This document shows positions 43,358-51,767 of a DNA stretch of 64,000 nucleotides, in pieces (within the stretch, counting starts at the first letter, position 1; each line of letters opens with the position of its first letter). This DNA comes from Butyricicoccus_A sp963620595. GTDB lineage: Bacteria; Bacillota; Clostridia; Oscillospirales; Butyricicoccaceae. The notes under the pieces are model-generated. The model had not been told where the DNA came from, made no database searches, and was given only the letters and a program-made list of their open reading frames with translations. A program made the translations under genes and the position numbers. The stretch covers positions 32,273 through 96,272 of the forward strand of contig CAVFAY010000007.1 in the NCBI GenBank assembly GCA_963620595.1. The letters are read 5' to 3'.

Positions 43358-43389
43358 AAAATACCTCGGAAAAAGTTCCGAGGTATTTT
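43358..43389 (-). terminator. Terminator of GPH paralogue 3
   Basis: AAAATACCTCGGAA pairs with TTCCGAGGTATTTT across a 4-nt loop, 15 bp after the stop codon. Confidence 0.85.
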
Positions 43390-43403
43390 GTATGAAATAT
43401 AGA

Positions 43404-44795
43404 TTATAGAGTGCCGTTTTTTTCGCGTTCTTGCAGGTCTTCGAGAATTTTCGGCATCTTGTTGTCCAGCTTATACAGTGCCAGCAACAGGGAGATGAGA
43501 CCCCAAATCAGCAGCGGAGCGATGACATAAATCCAGAAAATCATGCTCAGCGCGCTGTCCGGCTGTGCGACGCCGCCTGCTGTCGAGCTGATATAACCAG
43601 CCATCATCAGCAGACCGCTGACGACGGCGCTGGCAACACCGGTGCCGACCTTGTAGCCCATGGAGCTGCATCCGAGAACCAGGCTCTCCTGACGCATATG
43701 TGTTTTCCACTGACCGAACTCAACGGCATCCGCAATCATGCTGAACAGCAGCGCATATGCCGGTGCTTCACCGATGGCGCGCAGGACGGTCGTAAAGGTG
43801 ATCCAACCGAAGTTATACGGATTGAGCAGGAACAGCAGATGCGAAACACAGGCAAACAGTGCACCTACGAGTGCGAGATTTCTCTTGGAAACGCGCTTGA
43901 GCAGTGTCGGGCAGATGAGCGAAACAACGACAATGACGCCGATTTCTGCGAAGTACAACGCACTGTACATCCAGCTGTCGTTGTGGAACAGGTACTTGCA
44001 GTAGTACGGCAAAACGATGCCGACAACCTGCGAGTGAATGTTTTCCAATGCGAACAGGAACAGAACCGCCCAGAAATACTGGTTCTTAACCAGCGCGAGC
44101 AGGGATTTGCCCAGCGGGGTCTTTTTCTTCTCAGTGACCTTTTCCTCTACGCATACGGTCTCCTTGCAGCGGAAGAAGCAGAACAGCAACAGGCAGCATG
44201 CGATGATCGACCACAGCGTGATAACTTTGATCCAGGATGCCTGGGTGTCGCCCAGCAGTTTGACCAGCGGCATGGTGCTGACAACCGTGACAATCTGACC
44301 CATACGAGCGATAACCAGACGCATAACCGACAGCATGCTGCGCTCATCGGAAGAGCGGGTCATGCGGACAGCAAGCGTGCCATACGGTACGTTGATCGCG
44401 GTGTAAATGACGGTGGTGCACAGGTTATACGATACGAAGATGTACCAGAACTGCAAGGACTCGCTGGTCTGCGGAACCGTAAACAGCGAGATGGCACTCA
44501 GCGCATACGGGACTGCCATCCACAGCAGCCACGGACGGCCCTTGCCCCACTTAGAATGCGTCTTTTCAACAATGAATCCCATAATGACGTCCGAAGAACC
44601 ATCGAAGATACGGGACAGCAACATAACCAAACCGATGGTAGCGACCGAAACGCCGACATAGTCCGTATAGAACAGCGTCAGCAGGGTGTTGACCATACCG
44701 AACACGACGTTGCACGCCGCGTCGCCGCAGCCATATGCAATGCGTGTGCCCCAGCTCAGCGTGCCTGGAGCGAGCACTTTTTCTTTCCGGCTCAT
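43404..44795 (-). CDS. GPH-family cation:glycoside symporter (paralogue 3)
   Basis: 463-aa GPH symporter with RIAYGCGDAACNVVFGMVNTLL, LSRIFDGSSDVIMGFIVEKTHSKWGKGRPWLLW and ADAVEFGQWKTHMRQES. Diverged from paralogues 1 and 2. Own promoter TTGTCG-N17-TATAAT. The AraC gene lies immediately upstream in the same direction, and the isomerase/IolG-like operon starts divergently beyond it. Confidence 0.9.
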   Translation of the reverse strand: MSRKEKVLAPGTLSWGTRIAYGCGDAACNVVFGMVNTLLTLFYTDYVGVSVATIGLVMLLSRIFDGSSDVIMGFIVEKTHSKWGKGRPWLLWMAVPYALSAISLFTVPQTSESLQFWYIFVSYNLCTTVIYTAINVPYGTLAVRMTRSSDERSMLSVMRLVIARMGQIVTVVSTMPLVKLLGDTQASWIKVITLWSIIACCLLLFCFFRCKETVCVEEKVTEKKKTPLGKSLLALVKNQYFWAVLFLFALENIHSQVVGIVLPYYCKYLFHNDSWMYSALYFAEIGVIVVVSLICPTLLKRVSKRNLALVGALFACVSHLLFLLNPYNFGWITFTTVLRAIGEAPAYALLFSMIADAVEFGQWKTHMRQESLVLGCSSMGYKVGTGVASAVVSGLLMMAGYISSTAGGVAQPDSALSMIFWIYVIAPLLIWGLISLLLALYKLDNKMPKILEDLQEREKNGTL

Positions 44796-44862
44796 TTGTT
44801 CATAATCTCCTCTTTACTTTCACAGCTTTTTTTCCAACGAACATTTGCTTTTCTTTGCGCCC

Positions 44863-44901
44863 ATTATAAAACGGAACATTCTTTTCGACAAGAATGCTCC
44901 G
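44863..44901 (-). promoter_or_regulatory. GPH3 promoter overlapping the AraC terminator
   Basis: Minus strand: TTGTCG (44886-44891), 17-bp spacer, TATAAT (44863-44868). The hairpin CGGAACATTCTT/AAGAATGCTCCG (44872-44901) overlaps it and ends in TTTTATAAT, terminating araC. Terminator and promoter share DNA, as at 33575-33622. Confidence 0.65.
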
Positions 44902-44966
44902 TGCTCAAAAACTGTTTATTTGTGCTGCCGCACATATTTTTTTGCGTGCGTGATATAGATAGGACG

Positions 44967-45842
44967 TCAAATGCGCATGTCGCGGAACTTTTTCGGCGTT
45001 ACGCCGACTTTTCGCAGAAATACCGAGTTGAAACTCGTCGAATATTCATATCCAACGCGTTCCGCGATCTCCGAAATCGAATAGTCCGTGCTCTTGAGAA
45101 GATCCTTGGCGCGGTTGATGCGCACCAAAACAAGGTATTCGTGCGGTGAGTAGCCGACCTCCTGTTTGAACAATCTGCTGAAATGATAGCGGCTCAGATT
45201 CACGGCGTCCGCAATCTCATTGACCTCAATCGGCTCGGCGTAGTGCTCCCGAATGTAGCGGATCGACTGCTCGATGCTCGGATTGCGAGATGGGTTCACG
45301 CTATGTCCGCGCTCCGCCGCCGCAAACAGCATCGCGCACAAAATATTGTGAATATAACCGGAAATCTGATCCTCCGGCACGATCTCGACGCCGTCCTCTT
45401 CGATTTTCCGGTGTAAATCGAGGATCTTGTGCAGGTCTCGATACGCCACGCTGTTTTGCGTAATGGCAAATACCGCCTGATGCCGTTCGACAATGTGCTG
45501 GTAGAACTGCTGGGTGTTGCTGCCGCTGAAATGGATCCATGTAAAGACGGTGTGCGGCTCTAATGATATGTATGAATGTGGGATATGGCAATTGATAATG
45601 CCAATGTCTCCCTGATGTGCCGTGTACGCTCTTCCCTCGTTTTCCACGTGCATACTTCCCTGCTCGACATACAAAATCAGATAGTTGTTAAAATTTTTCC
45701 GCGTGATATTGTACTCCGTCGTACAGACAAACCTGCCGCAACGATGCAAATAAAACAGCACCGATTCTGCGAGCTTGGACGGCGTGGACAGGAATAATTC
45801 CGATCCGAGATCCACGCCAAACTCCTGATACTGATATAACAT
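44967..45842 (-). CDS. AraC-family transcriptional regulator of sugar module 3
   Basis: 291 aa. N-terminal cupin sensor (NNYLILYVEQGSMHVENEGRAYTAHQGDIGIINCHIPHSYI) and C-terminal double HTH (IEVNEIADAVNLSRYHFSRLFKQEVGYSPHEYLVLVRINRAK, YSISEIAERVGYEYSTSFNSVFLRKVGVTPKKFR). Divergent from the 46115-49759 operon across 272 bp in which no other feature was recognised, and upstream of GPH3. Likely activator of both in response to a sugar. Confidence 0.9.
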   Translation of the reverse strand: MLYQYQEFGVDLGSELFLSTPSKLAESVLFYLHRCGRFVCTTEYNITRKNFNNYLILYVEQGSMHVENEGRAYTAHQGDIGIINCHIPHSYISLEPHTVFTWIHFSGSNTQQFYQHIVERHQAVFAITQNSVAYRDLHKILDLHRKIEEDGVEIVPEDQISGYIHNILCAMLFAAAERGHSVNPSRNPSIEQSIRYIREHYAEPIEVNEIADAVNLSRYHFSRLFKQEVGYSPHEYLVLVRINRAKDLLKSTDYSISEIAERVGYEYSTSFNSVFLRKVGVTPKKFRDMRI

Positions 45843-46114
45843 ACGATTTTCTCACCCTTTTCTCCAAAAATATGTCTGCTCGATACAATAAATGATACGA
45901 TAGTTTTTTCTTAGTGAAACAGCACATATCAAAAGTTTTACAGCATCAATGATTGTTTACAAGTTACAATCCAGAAACTATAATGACATCAATCAAACGG
46001 ACAAATGCTTTTACAAAACCCATTTGGCTGTGCATTTATTCTAACATAAATATGCAGCTGATACAACAAAAAACATGATAAAAAACTAGAGTAAAAATCC
46101 AGGAGGAAACAACA

Positions 46115-46921
46115 ATGAGCAAGCTGAAATTTTCCGCAAACTTAGAGGTTCTGTATTACGAGCTGCCGTGGGCAGAGCGTTTCGCCGCAGCAAAGAAGGA
46201 TGGCTTCCAGTACGTCGAGTTCTGGGGCTGGGAGGACAAGGATCTGGCAGAGGTCAAGCGTCTGGTCGCTGAAAACGGTCTGACCCTTTCCGCGATAGGC
46301 GGCGACGGCCCGTTCTCGATGTGTGATCCGGCAAACAAGCAGGAGTACCTCGACTACCTCAAGCGTGCGATTGAGGCTGCCAAGTTCGTCGGCACTGATA
46401 CCCTGATTATCCATTCCGATGCGCTGCAGCCGTCCCCGCAGTACGCGATTCCGCTGTCCGGTGATTACTCCTACACCACCAAGATCTGCACTATGTTCGA
46501 CATTCTCTCCACCATTGCTCCGTGGGCAGAAGAAGCAGGCATCACCTTTGTGCTCGAAGCACTCAACATTGTCACCGACCATCTGGGCAACTTCCTGACC
46601 GATCCGCGCACCGGCTCCGAGCTGACTTCCCTGACCGGTTCCGACAACATGAAGATTCTGTACGATGTCTATCATATGTACCTGAACGAGGGCAAGATTG
46701 TTGAGCAGACCCAGAAGTATCTGAGCAGCATCGGCTACATGCACATCGCAGACGCACCGGGCCGCGCAGAGCCGGGCACTGGCGTCATCAACTACGAGAA
46801 GTACTTTGACTTCGTCGCTGACATGGGCTATGACCGCGTGATTGGCTTCGAGCTGTACCCGTCCGTCAGCACTGAGGTTGCTGTTGCTGCCATCAAGAAG
46901 GCTTGCGGCAAGCACTGGTAA
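46115..46921 (+). CDS. Hydroxypyruvate isomerase/IolI-like TIM barrel
   Basis: 268 aa, with AGGAGG before the ATG. Xylose isomerase-like fold of the Hyi branch: NLEVLYYELPWAERFAAAKKDGFQYVEFWGWEDKD, the metal-site strands VLEALNIVTDH and ILYDVYHMYLNEGKI, and the Hyi-specific IADAPGRAEPGTGVINY loop. First of four genes (two Hyi-like isomerases, an IolG-like dehydrogenase, a TIM barrel). Likely interconverts keto and aldehyde forms of an oxidised sugar or inositol derivative. Confidence 0.82.
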   Translation: MSKLKFSANLEVLYYELPWAERFAAAKKDGFQYVEFWGWEDKDLAEVKRLVAENGLTLSAIGGDGPFSMCDPANKQEYLDYLKRAIEAAKFVGTDTLIIHSDALQPSPQYAIPLSGDYSYTTKICTMFDILSTIAPWAEEAGITFVLEALNIVTDHLGNFLTDPRTGSELTSLTGSDNMKILYDVYHMYLNEGKIVEQTQKYLSSIGYMHIADAPGRAEPGTGVINYEKYFDFVADMGYDRVIGFELYPSVSTEVAVAAIKKACGKHW

Positions 46922-46968
46922 TTCCTATATATACCTTATTATATATCTGAGAAAAAGGAGCAAGTAGT

Positions 46969-47760
46969 ATGAAATTCTCTGCACATATTGATGCATTATA
47001 TAATGAGCTGCCGTTCGCTGAACGATTCGAGGCAGCAAAGAACGACGGTTTCGACTATGTTGAAATCTGGGACTGGGACAACAAGGACGAGGCTGTCCTC
47101 AAGGCAAAGCTGAAGGAATTCGGCCTGACCCTGTCCGCGATGTCCGGCGACAAGCAGTACGACATGTGCAATCCGGCACATTATGACGTATACGTTGCCG
47201 AGGTCAAGGAGTCCATTGACAAGGCTGTCGAGCTGGGCTGCCTGAACGTTGTCATTCACTCCAACGAGCTGACGCCGGCAGGCCCGGTCAGCAACTCCTA
47301 TCCGGAGCTGTCCGAAGCTGCCAAGCTGTGCGCGATGTTCCGCTGCCTCAAGGCACTGGCTCCGTATGCAGAGGAAAAGAAGGTAACGCTGGTTGTCGAG
47401 CCGCTCAACATCGTGACCGATCATATGGGCAACTTCCTGACCTCCATGAAGCAGGCCGCAGACCTGATTGACGCTGTCGGCTCCCCGAACGTCAAGGTGC
47501 TGTACGACATCTATCACATGTATCTGAACGAGGGCAAGATTGCCGAGACTTGGGACAAGTTCCTGCCGGAAGTTGGCTACGTGCATTTTGCCGATGCGCC
47601 GGGCCGTCATGAGCCGGGCACCGGTGTCATTAACTATGCCGCTGTCTTTGCACACATGCGCAAGATCGGCTATCCGGGCATCATCGGCTGCGAGCTGTTC
47701 ACCACGACCAACACCGCAGATGCTATCGCAGCAATCAAGACCGCTGCTGTTACCCTGTAA
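46969..47760 (+). CDS. Hydroxypyruvate isomerase/IolI-like TIM barrel
   Basis: 263-aa paralogue of the preceding gene (AHIDALYNELPFAERFEAAKNDGFDYVEIWDWDNKDE; VVEPLNIVTDHMG; YDIYHMYLNEGKIAE; FADAPGRHEPGTGVINY). AAGGAGCAAG precedes the ATG. The tandem pair suggests two successive isomerisations, or homologous subunits. Confidence 0.82.
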   Translation: MKFSAHIDALYNELPFAERFEAAKNDGFDYVEIWDWDNKDEAVLKAKLKEFGLTLSAMSGDKQYDMCNPAHYDVYVAEVKESIDKAVELGCLNVVIHSNELTPAGPVSNSYPELSEAAKLCAMFRCLKALAPYAEEKKVTLVVEPLNIVTDHMGNFLTSMKQAADLIDAVGSPNVKVLYDIYHMYLNEGKIAETWDKFLPEVGYVHFADAPGRHEPGTGVINYAAVFAHMRKIGYPGIIGCELFTTTNTADAIAAIKTAAVTL

Positions 47761-47787
47761 TTTGTGAGAAAAAAGGAGCGTTTAGTC

Positions 47788-48807
47788 ATGAAAGACCTTA
47801 GAATTGGCGTTGTAGGCGCGGCTGGCTTCATCGGCCGCGACCATATCCATAGATTGACCACCAGCATCAACCATGCAACGGTTGTCGCTGTCTCCGACCT
47901 AGACCCGGAAAAGACCCAGGCTGTCGCTGACACCTGCGGTGCCAAGGTTTACACCGACGGCATTGCCCTGATTAACGACCCGGACGTAGACGCCATTGTC
48001 GTCACCTCTTGGGACCCGACCCATGCACAGTTTGTCCGCGCTGCTATCGCAGCGGGCAAGCCGGTATTCTGCGAGAAGCCGCTGGCTTCCACGCTGGAGG
48101 ATTGCAGCGAAGTGCTCAAGGACGAAATCGCATCCGGCAAGCATCTGGTACAGGTTGGCTTTATGCGCCGCTTTGACCCGGGCTATCTGGAAATGAAGAG
48201 CATCATTGACAGCGGCAAGCTGGGCAAGCCGCTCATGGTACACTGCAAGAGCCGTACCCCGGTAACTCCTCCGAAGCACACGACTCGGATGCACGCCACC
48301 AACGTCATCCCGCACGAAATTGACGTCCTGCGCTGGCTGCTTGACGATGAATTCGATCAGGCACAGGTTATCATGGGCCGTTCCTCCTGCTATGCGCCGG
48401 AGGGCTTGCAGGATCCGCAGCTCATGCTGCTCACCACCAAGCAGGGTGTTGTCGTTGACGTAGAGGTTGCCGTCAATGCACACTACGGTTACGACATTCA
48501 GTGCGAGGTTGTCTGCGAAAACGGTACCGTTTCCCTGCCGGAGCCGGCACGCGCTACCGTTCGCGTTGACGAGAGCTGCCAGCACGCCATCATGAACGAC
48601 TGGTCCAAGCGCTTTGTCGAGGCATATCAGGACGAGTTCCAGACTTGGGTAGACAGCTGTCTGGAAAACGGCGGTGTGCCGACCGGCTCCAATGCTTGGG
48701 ATGGCTTTGTCGCTTGCGCCGTTGCTGACAAGCTGGCTGACGCACAGGACACCAAGCTCATGGAAGCTGTCGAGCTTCCGGAGCGTCCGGCATTCTATCA
48801 GGCATAA
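47788..48807 (+). CDS. iolG: Inositol 2-dehydrogenase-like (IolG family) oxidoreductase
   Basis: 339 aa from ATG 47788 (AAAGGAGCG upstream). Very close to the IolG pattern: RIGVVGAAGFIGRDHIHRLT, VTSWDPTHAQFVRAAIAAGKPVFCEKPLA, LVQVGFMRRFDPGYLEMK, PHEIDVLRWLLDDE and YGYDIQCEVVCENG. Lys97 and His176 match the B. subtilis IolG catalytic residues, but the position of Asp172 is Asn172. The family oxidises myo-inositol or other inositols to 2-ketoinositol with NAD; the Asn change and isomerase neighbours may mean a related substrate. iolB, C, D and E are not seen, so the symbol marks the family only. Confidence 0.75.
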   Translation: MKDLRIGVVGAAGFIGRDHIHRLTTSINHATVVAVSDLDPEKTQAVADTCGAKVYTDGIALINDPDVDAIVVTSWDPTHAQFVRAAIAAGKPVFCEKPLASTLEDCSEVLKDEIASGKHLVQVGFMRRFDPGYLEMKSIIDSGKLGKPLMVHCKSRTPVTPPKHTTRMHATNVIPHEIDVLRWLLDDEFDQAQVIMGRSSCYAPEGLQDPQLMLLTTKQGVVVDVEVAVNAHYGYDIQCEVVCENGTVSLPEPARATVRVDESCQHAIMNDWSKRFVEAYQDEFQTWVDSCLENGGVPTGSNAWDGFVACAVADKLADAQDTKLMEAVELPERPAFYQA

Positions 48808-48820
48808 ATCAGGTGATCGC

Positions 48821-49759
48821 ATGAAAATCGGTATTGTTTCAGATTGCTTGGGCAATCAGTCGTTTGAAGAACTGCTCAAGACCTGTAAAAAACTGGGCAT
48901 TGAGCAGGTAGAACTGGGCTGCGGAAACTGGTCGAGTGCGCCGCATGTCGATTTGGATGGTCTGCTGGAAAGTGAGACCAAGCGCGACGAGATGAAGGGT
49001 ATGCTCAAAGACTATGGCATCTCAATCTCCGCGTTCAACTGCTCCGGCAATCCGCTCGCCCCGGGCGAATGGGGTGAGCGCGAGGACGCCGTAACGCGCA
49101 AAACCTTCCAGCTCAGCGAGTATTTCGGGCTGAACACCGTTGTGATGATGTCGGGTCTGCCTGGCGGCGGTCCGGATGACAAGTTCCCGAACTGGGTAGT
49201 TACCTCTTGGCCGCCGGAAACCCAGACCATTCTGAATTATCAGTGGAACGAGGTAGCCATTCCATACTGGAAGCAGATCACCAAGGTTGCCAATGCGCAT
49301 GGCGTGACGCGTCTGGCTCTGGAGCCGCACGGCTGCCAGCTCGTGCACGATGTGGAAAACTTCTACCGCCTGCGTGAGGCGTGCGGCGGAGACAAGACGA
49401 TTGGTTTCAATCTCGACCCTTCTCACCTGTTCTGGATGGGTGCCGACCCGATTGCTGTTTCCCGCGCCTTGGGTGATGCGATTTACCACGTGCATGTCAA
49501 GGACGTCCGCATCGAAAAGCCGGCACAGACCAACACCCTGCTGGACGGCAAGGGCGTGCTGGAATATGCTAAGCGCTCTTGGAACTTCGCTATCCCGGGT
49601 TACGGCCATGACGAACGCTGGTGGAGAGAATTCCTCGTCACCCTCAAGATGATGGGTTATGACGGCGTGCTGTCCATTGAGCACGAGGACTACACGATGG
49701 ATACCATCAAGGCACTGGCAAAATCCGTTCAGCTGCTCAAGAATAATATTCCTTATTGA
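48821..49759 (+). CDS. Sugar phosphate isomerase/epimerase-type TIM barrel (copy B)
   Basis: 312 aa from ATG 48821, 13 bp after the IolG-like stop, with weak AGGTGATCGC upstream; a longer frame overlapping iolG was rejected. Almost identical to copy A at 39483-40418, diverging only near the end (KALAKSVQLLKNNIPY). Same metal-site strands and predicted role. Last gene of the module 3 operon. Confidence 0.87.
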   Translation: MKIGIVSDCLGNQSFEELLKTCKKLGIEQVELGCGNWSSAPHVDLDGLLESETKRDEMKGMLKDYGISISAFNCSGNPLAPGEWGEREDAVTRKTFQLSEYFGLNTVVMMSGLPGGGPDDKFPNWVVTSWPPETQTILNYQWNEVAIPYWKQITKVANAHGVTRLALEPHGCQLVHDVENFYRLREACGGDKTIGFNLDPSHLFWMGADPIAVSRALGDAIYHVHVKDVRIEKPAQTNTLLDGKGVLEYAKRSWNFAIPGYGHDERWWREFLVTLKMMGYDGVLSIEHEDYTMDTIKALAKSVQLLKNNIPY

Positions 49760-49774
49760 TATGAAAACGAAAAC

Positions 49775-49810
49775 ACCCCATCTGTCAGGCAACTGTCTGA
49801 CAGATGGGGT
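49775..49810. terminator. Bidirectional terminator
   Basis: ACCCCATCTGTCAG pairs with CTGACAGATGGGGT between the convergent module 3 operon and the threonine aldolase gene. Confidence 0.85.
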
Positions 49811-49830
49811 TTCGTTGTCTCTTTTTGCTT

Positions 49831-50862
49831 TTACAGTTTGGCAATGTCGGCAACCAGCGCATCGACCTCGGTCTGCGTTGTTGCCCAGCTGGTGCAGAAA
49901 CGCACGATGGTTCCCTGCGGGGTGGTTGCTTCTTCCTCAAAGTAATACCCCTGCGCCAGCGTCTCCTTTTGCTGTGCGGTCAGGATGACAAACTGTTGGT
50001 TGGTAAAGCTGTCTACCCAGAATGGAATGCCTGCGGTTTCAAACGCCTGCTTGATCTGCATGGCAAATGCATCGGCGCGCTTGGTCTTTTCAAAGTATTC
50101 GCCGCTCTCCAGCATCACCGCAAATTGCAGTCCCATCAGCCAGCCCTTTGCCAGCACCGCTCCGTGCTGCTTCATATATGCCTTGAAGCGGTATTTGAGG
50201 GAATCCGCTGTAATAATCAATGCTTCGCCGAACAGGGCACCGCACTTGGTTCCTCCGATATAAAATATATCTGTCAGCTGCGCAAAATCTTCCAGTGTCA
50301 AATCATTATTTTCTGCGCCCAAACCATATCCCATTCTCGCGCCGTCCACAAACAGATACATATCATATTTTTTGCAGACCTCGCTGATGTCACACAGTTC
50401 CTGTTTGGAATACAACGTACCCTGCTCGGTAGGAAATGACAAATATACCATTTTAGGCTCTGTCAGATATTCCGGCGTGCCGCCGTCATAATACGCTGCC
50501 GCACACGCCGCGATTTGCTGGGAGGTGATTTTGCCGTCTGTGTTCGGAAGCTCCAGAATCTTATGTCCGGTGCTTTCAATGGATGCCGCTTCATGACAAT
50601 TGATATGTCCGGTGTCGGCTGCTATAACACTTTGAATCGGAGACAGTGCCGCCGAGATGGCAACAATATTCGCCTGTGTTGCGCCGGGGATAAACTTTAT
50701 CAGAGCATCGTCTTTTGCAATCAGTTTGTGAATGACTGTCTCTGCTCTCTCGCACCACACATCCTCGCCGTAGCCTGCGTAGCTGGTGTCATTGGTAGCT
50801 GTCAATTCATGCAAAATGGATGGAAATGCTCCGTGATTGTAGTCGTTGTTAAATCGTATCAT
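49831..50862 (-). CDS. Low-specificity threonine aldolase-like PLP enzyme
   Basis: 343 aa from ATG 50862 (AGGTG 6 nt upstream; a GTG 9 nt earlier is possible). Beta-eliminating lyase/aldolase fold: NDYNHGAFPSILHEL, TSYAGYGEDVWCERAE, FVDGARMGYGLG, and PLP lysine in FYIGGTKCGALFGE. Cleaves L-threonine or L-allo-threonine to glycine and acetaldehyde, or acts on related beta-hydroxy amino acids. Downstream gene of the GNAT gene at 50921, same strand. Confidence 0.87.
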   Translation of the reverse strand: MIRFNNDYNHGAFPSILHELTATNDTSYAGYGEDVWCERAETVIHKLIAKDDALIKFIPGATQANIVAISAALSPIQSVIAADTGHINCHEAASIESTGHKILELPNTDGKITSQQIAACAAAYYDGGTPEYLTEPKMVYLSFPTEQGTLYSKQELCDISEVCKKYDMYLFVDGARMGYGLGAENNDLTLEDFAQLTDIFYIGGTKCGALFGEALIITADSLKYRFKAYMKQHGAVLAKGWLMGLQFAVMLESGEYFEKTKRADAFAMQIKQAFETAGIPFWVDSFTNQQFVILTAQQKETLAQGYYFEEEATTPQGTIVRFCTSWATTQTEVDALVADIAKL

Positions 50863-50920
50863 GTCAAACACCTCTATAGCATCAATCTATAGATAGTATA
50901 CTAGAAAACTGGGAATGCGT

Positions 50921-51385
50921 CTACTCTATTTTGTTGCCGGATGATTTTATCCGCATATACAAGAGCGGATACGGATTTCCTTCTTCATCAAAATCCGTCC
51001 GTTTGTAGGTCTCAAAGCCCAGATGCTGATAAAATCCGACTGCCTGCGGGTTTTGTTCATTGACGGTCACTTCTCGCACGCCATAGGTCTCGATGCCGTA
51101 CTGCAGCAGCTGTTTTCCGAGACCCTGCCCGCGCGTCTCCGGTGCCAGAAACAGCATTTCCAACCGGTCATTTTCCACGCCCATAAAGGCAGCCGGTTCG
51201 CCGCTCTCACTCTCCGCGACAAGTAAGTGCGCAACACCGGTCAGTGCCTGCGGCACATAGGTTTTGATTTGCTGAATTTCCGCATCGGATAAAAACAGAT
51301 GCGTCGCGCGAACCGACGCCTCCCAGACCGTGACGAGGGACTGAATCAGGGATGGCGGCCGCGCGGGGACTTCGTAAATTTTCAT
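50921..51385 (-). CDS. GNAT-family N-acetyltransferase
   Basis: 154 aa. Acetyl-CoA loop MLFLAPETRGQGLGKQLLQYGI (motif A, Q/R-x-x-G-x-G/A) and NPQAVGFYQHLGFETYKRTDFD (motif B). AGGAGA precedes ATG 51385. Substrate unknown. Confidence 0.88.
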   Translation of the reverse strand: MKIYEVPARPPSLIQSLVTVWEASVRATHLFLSDAEIQQIKTYVPQALTGVAHLLVAESESGEPAAFMGVENDRLEMLFLAPETRGQGLGKQLLQYGIETYGVREVTVNEQNPQAVGFYQHLGFETYKRTDFDEEGNPYPLLYMRIKSSGNKIE

Positions 51386-51469
51386 AGGGTTCTCCTCTTT
51401 TCTGTTGGTTTTGTTTCCTGCATACTATTATAACATAAATGGAACTTTTCAGATTTTTTGAGAAAAAAC

Positions 51470-51498
51470 TTGATCTTTTAAAATTGCGGTGCTATACT
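51470..51498 (+). promoter_or_regulatory. Promoter of small RNA 1
   Basis: TTGATC, 17-bp spacer, TATACT. The spacer end CGGTGC and both hexamers recur at 58954-58982 ahead of small RNA 2. Confidence 0.75.
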
Positions 51499-51504
51499 TA
51501 AGTT

Positions 51505-51582
51505 AACGAAATAAGTCCAATGCATAGTGGAAACACAATGCAAAACCCCTAGCAGATTAGGCCCTGCTAGGGGTTTCTTCTA
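51505..51582 (+). ncRNA. Small RNA 1 (about 78 nt)
   Basis: A transcript between the promoter at 51470 and the terminator AAACCCCTAGCAG/CTGCTAGGGGTTT (51543-51576). A short GTGTTTCC/GGAAACAC-type element lies in the middle. No coding frame. Its promoter, the AGTGGAAA-ACA element, the CCCCTAGCAG terminator and the TTCTATTTAA flank match small RNA 2 at 58989, so it is a shorter family member. Confidence 0.6.
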
Positions 51583-51691
51583 TTTAATCCTCTAAAGTGC
51601 TTACTCTATGCGCTCATATTATTTGCGCGGTATTGCGGAACGCCGATCTGCCGCTTAAAAATACGGGGAGAACTGGATACGGCATAAACAC

Positions 51692-51717
51692 GAGGGAGCT
51701 CCAAACGGAGCTCCCTC
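51692..51717 (-). terminator. Terminator of the SSS symporter operon
   Basis: GAGGGAGCTCC pairs with GGAGCTCCCTC across AAAC, 50 bp past the symporter stop. The gap 51386-51767 also holds small RNA 1. Confidence 0.7.
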
Positions 51718-51767
51718 TGAAAGAGAAAAAAGTGAATAGAGAAAGTTTATCTGGTGAAACACAAAGA

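Noticed and set aside
43152..43409. Plus-strand frame of 85 codons
   Set aside because: Composed of the complement of hairpins and the GPH3 terminator; no recognisable domain.
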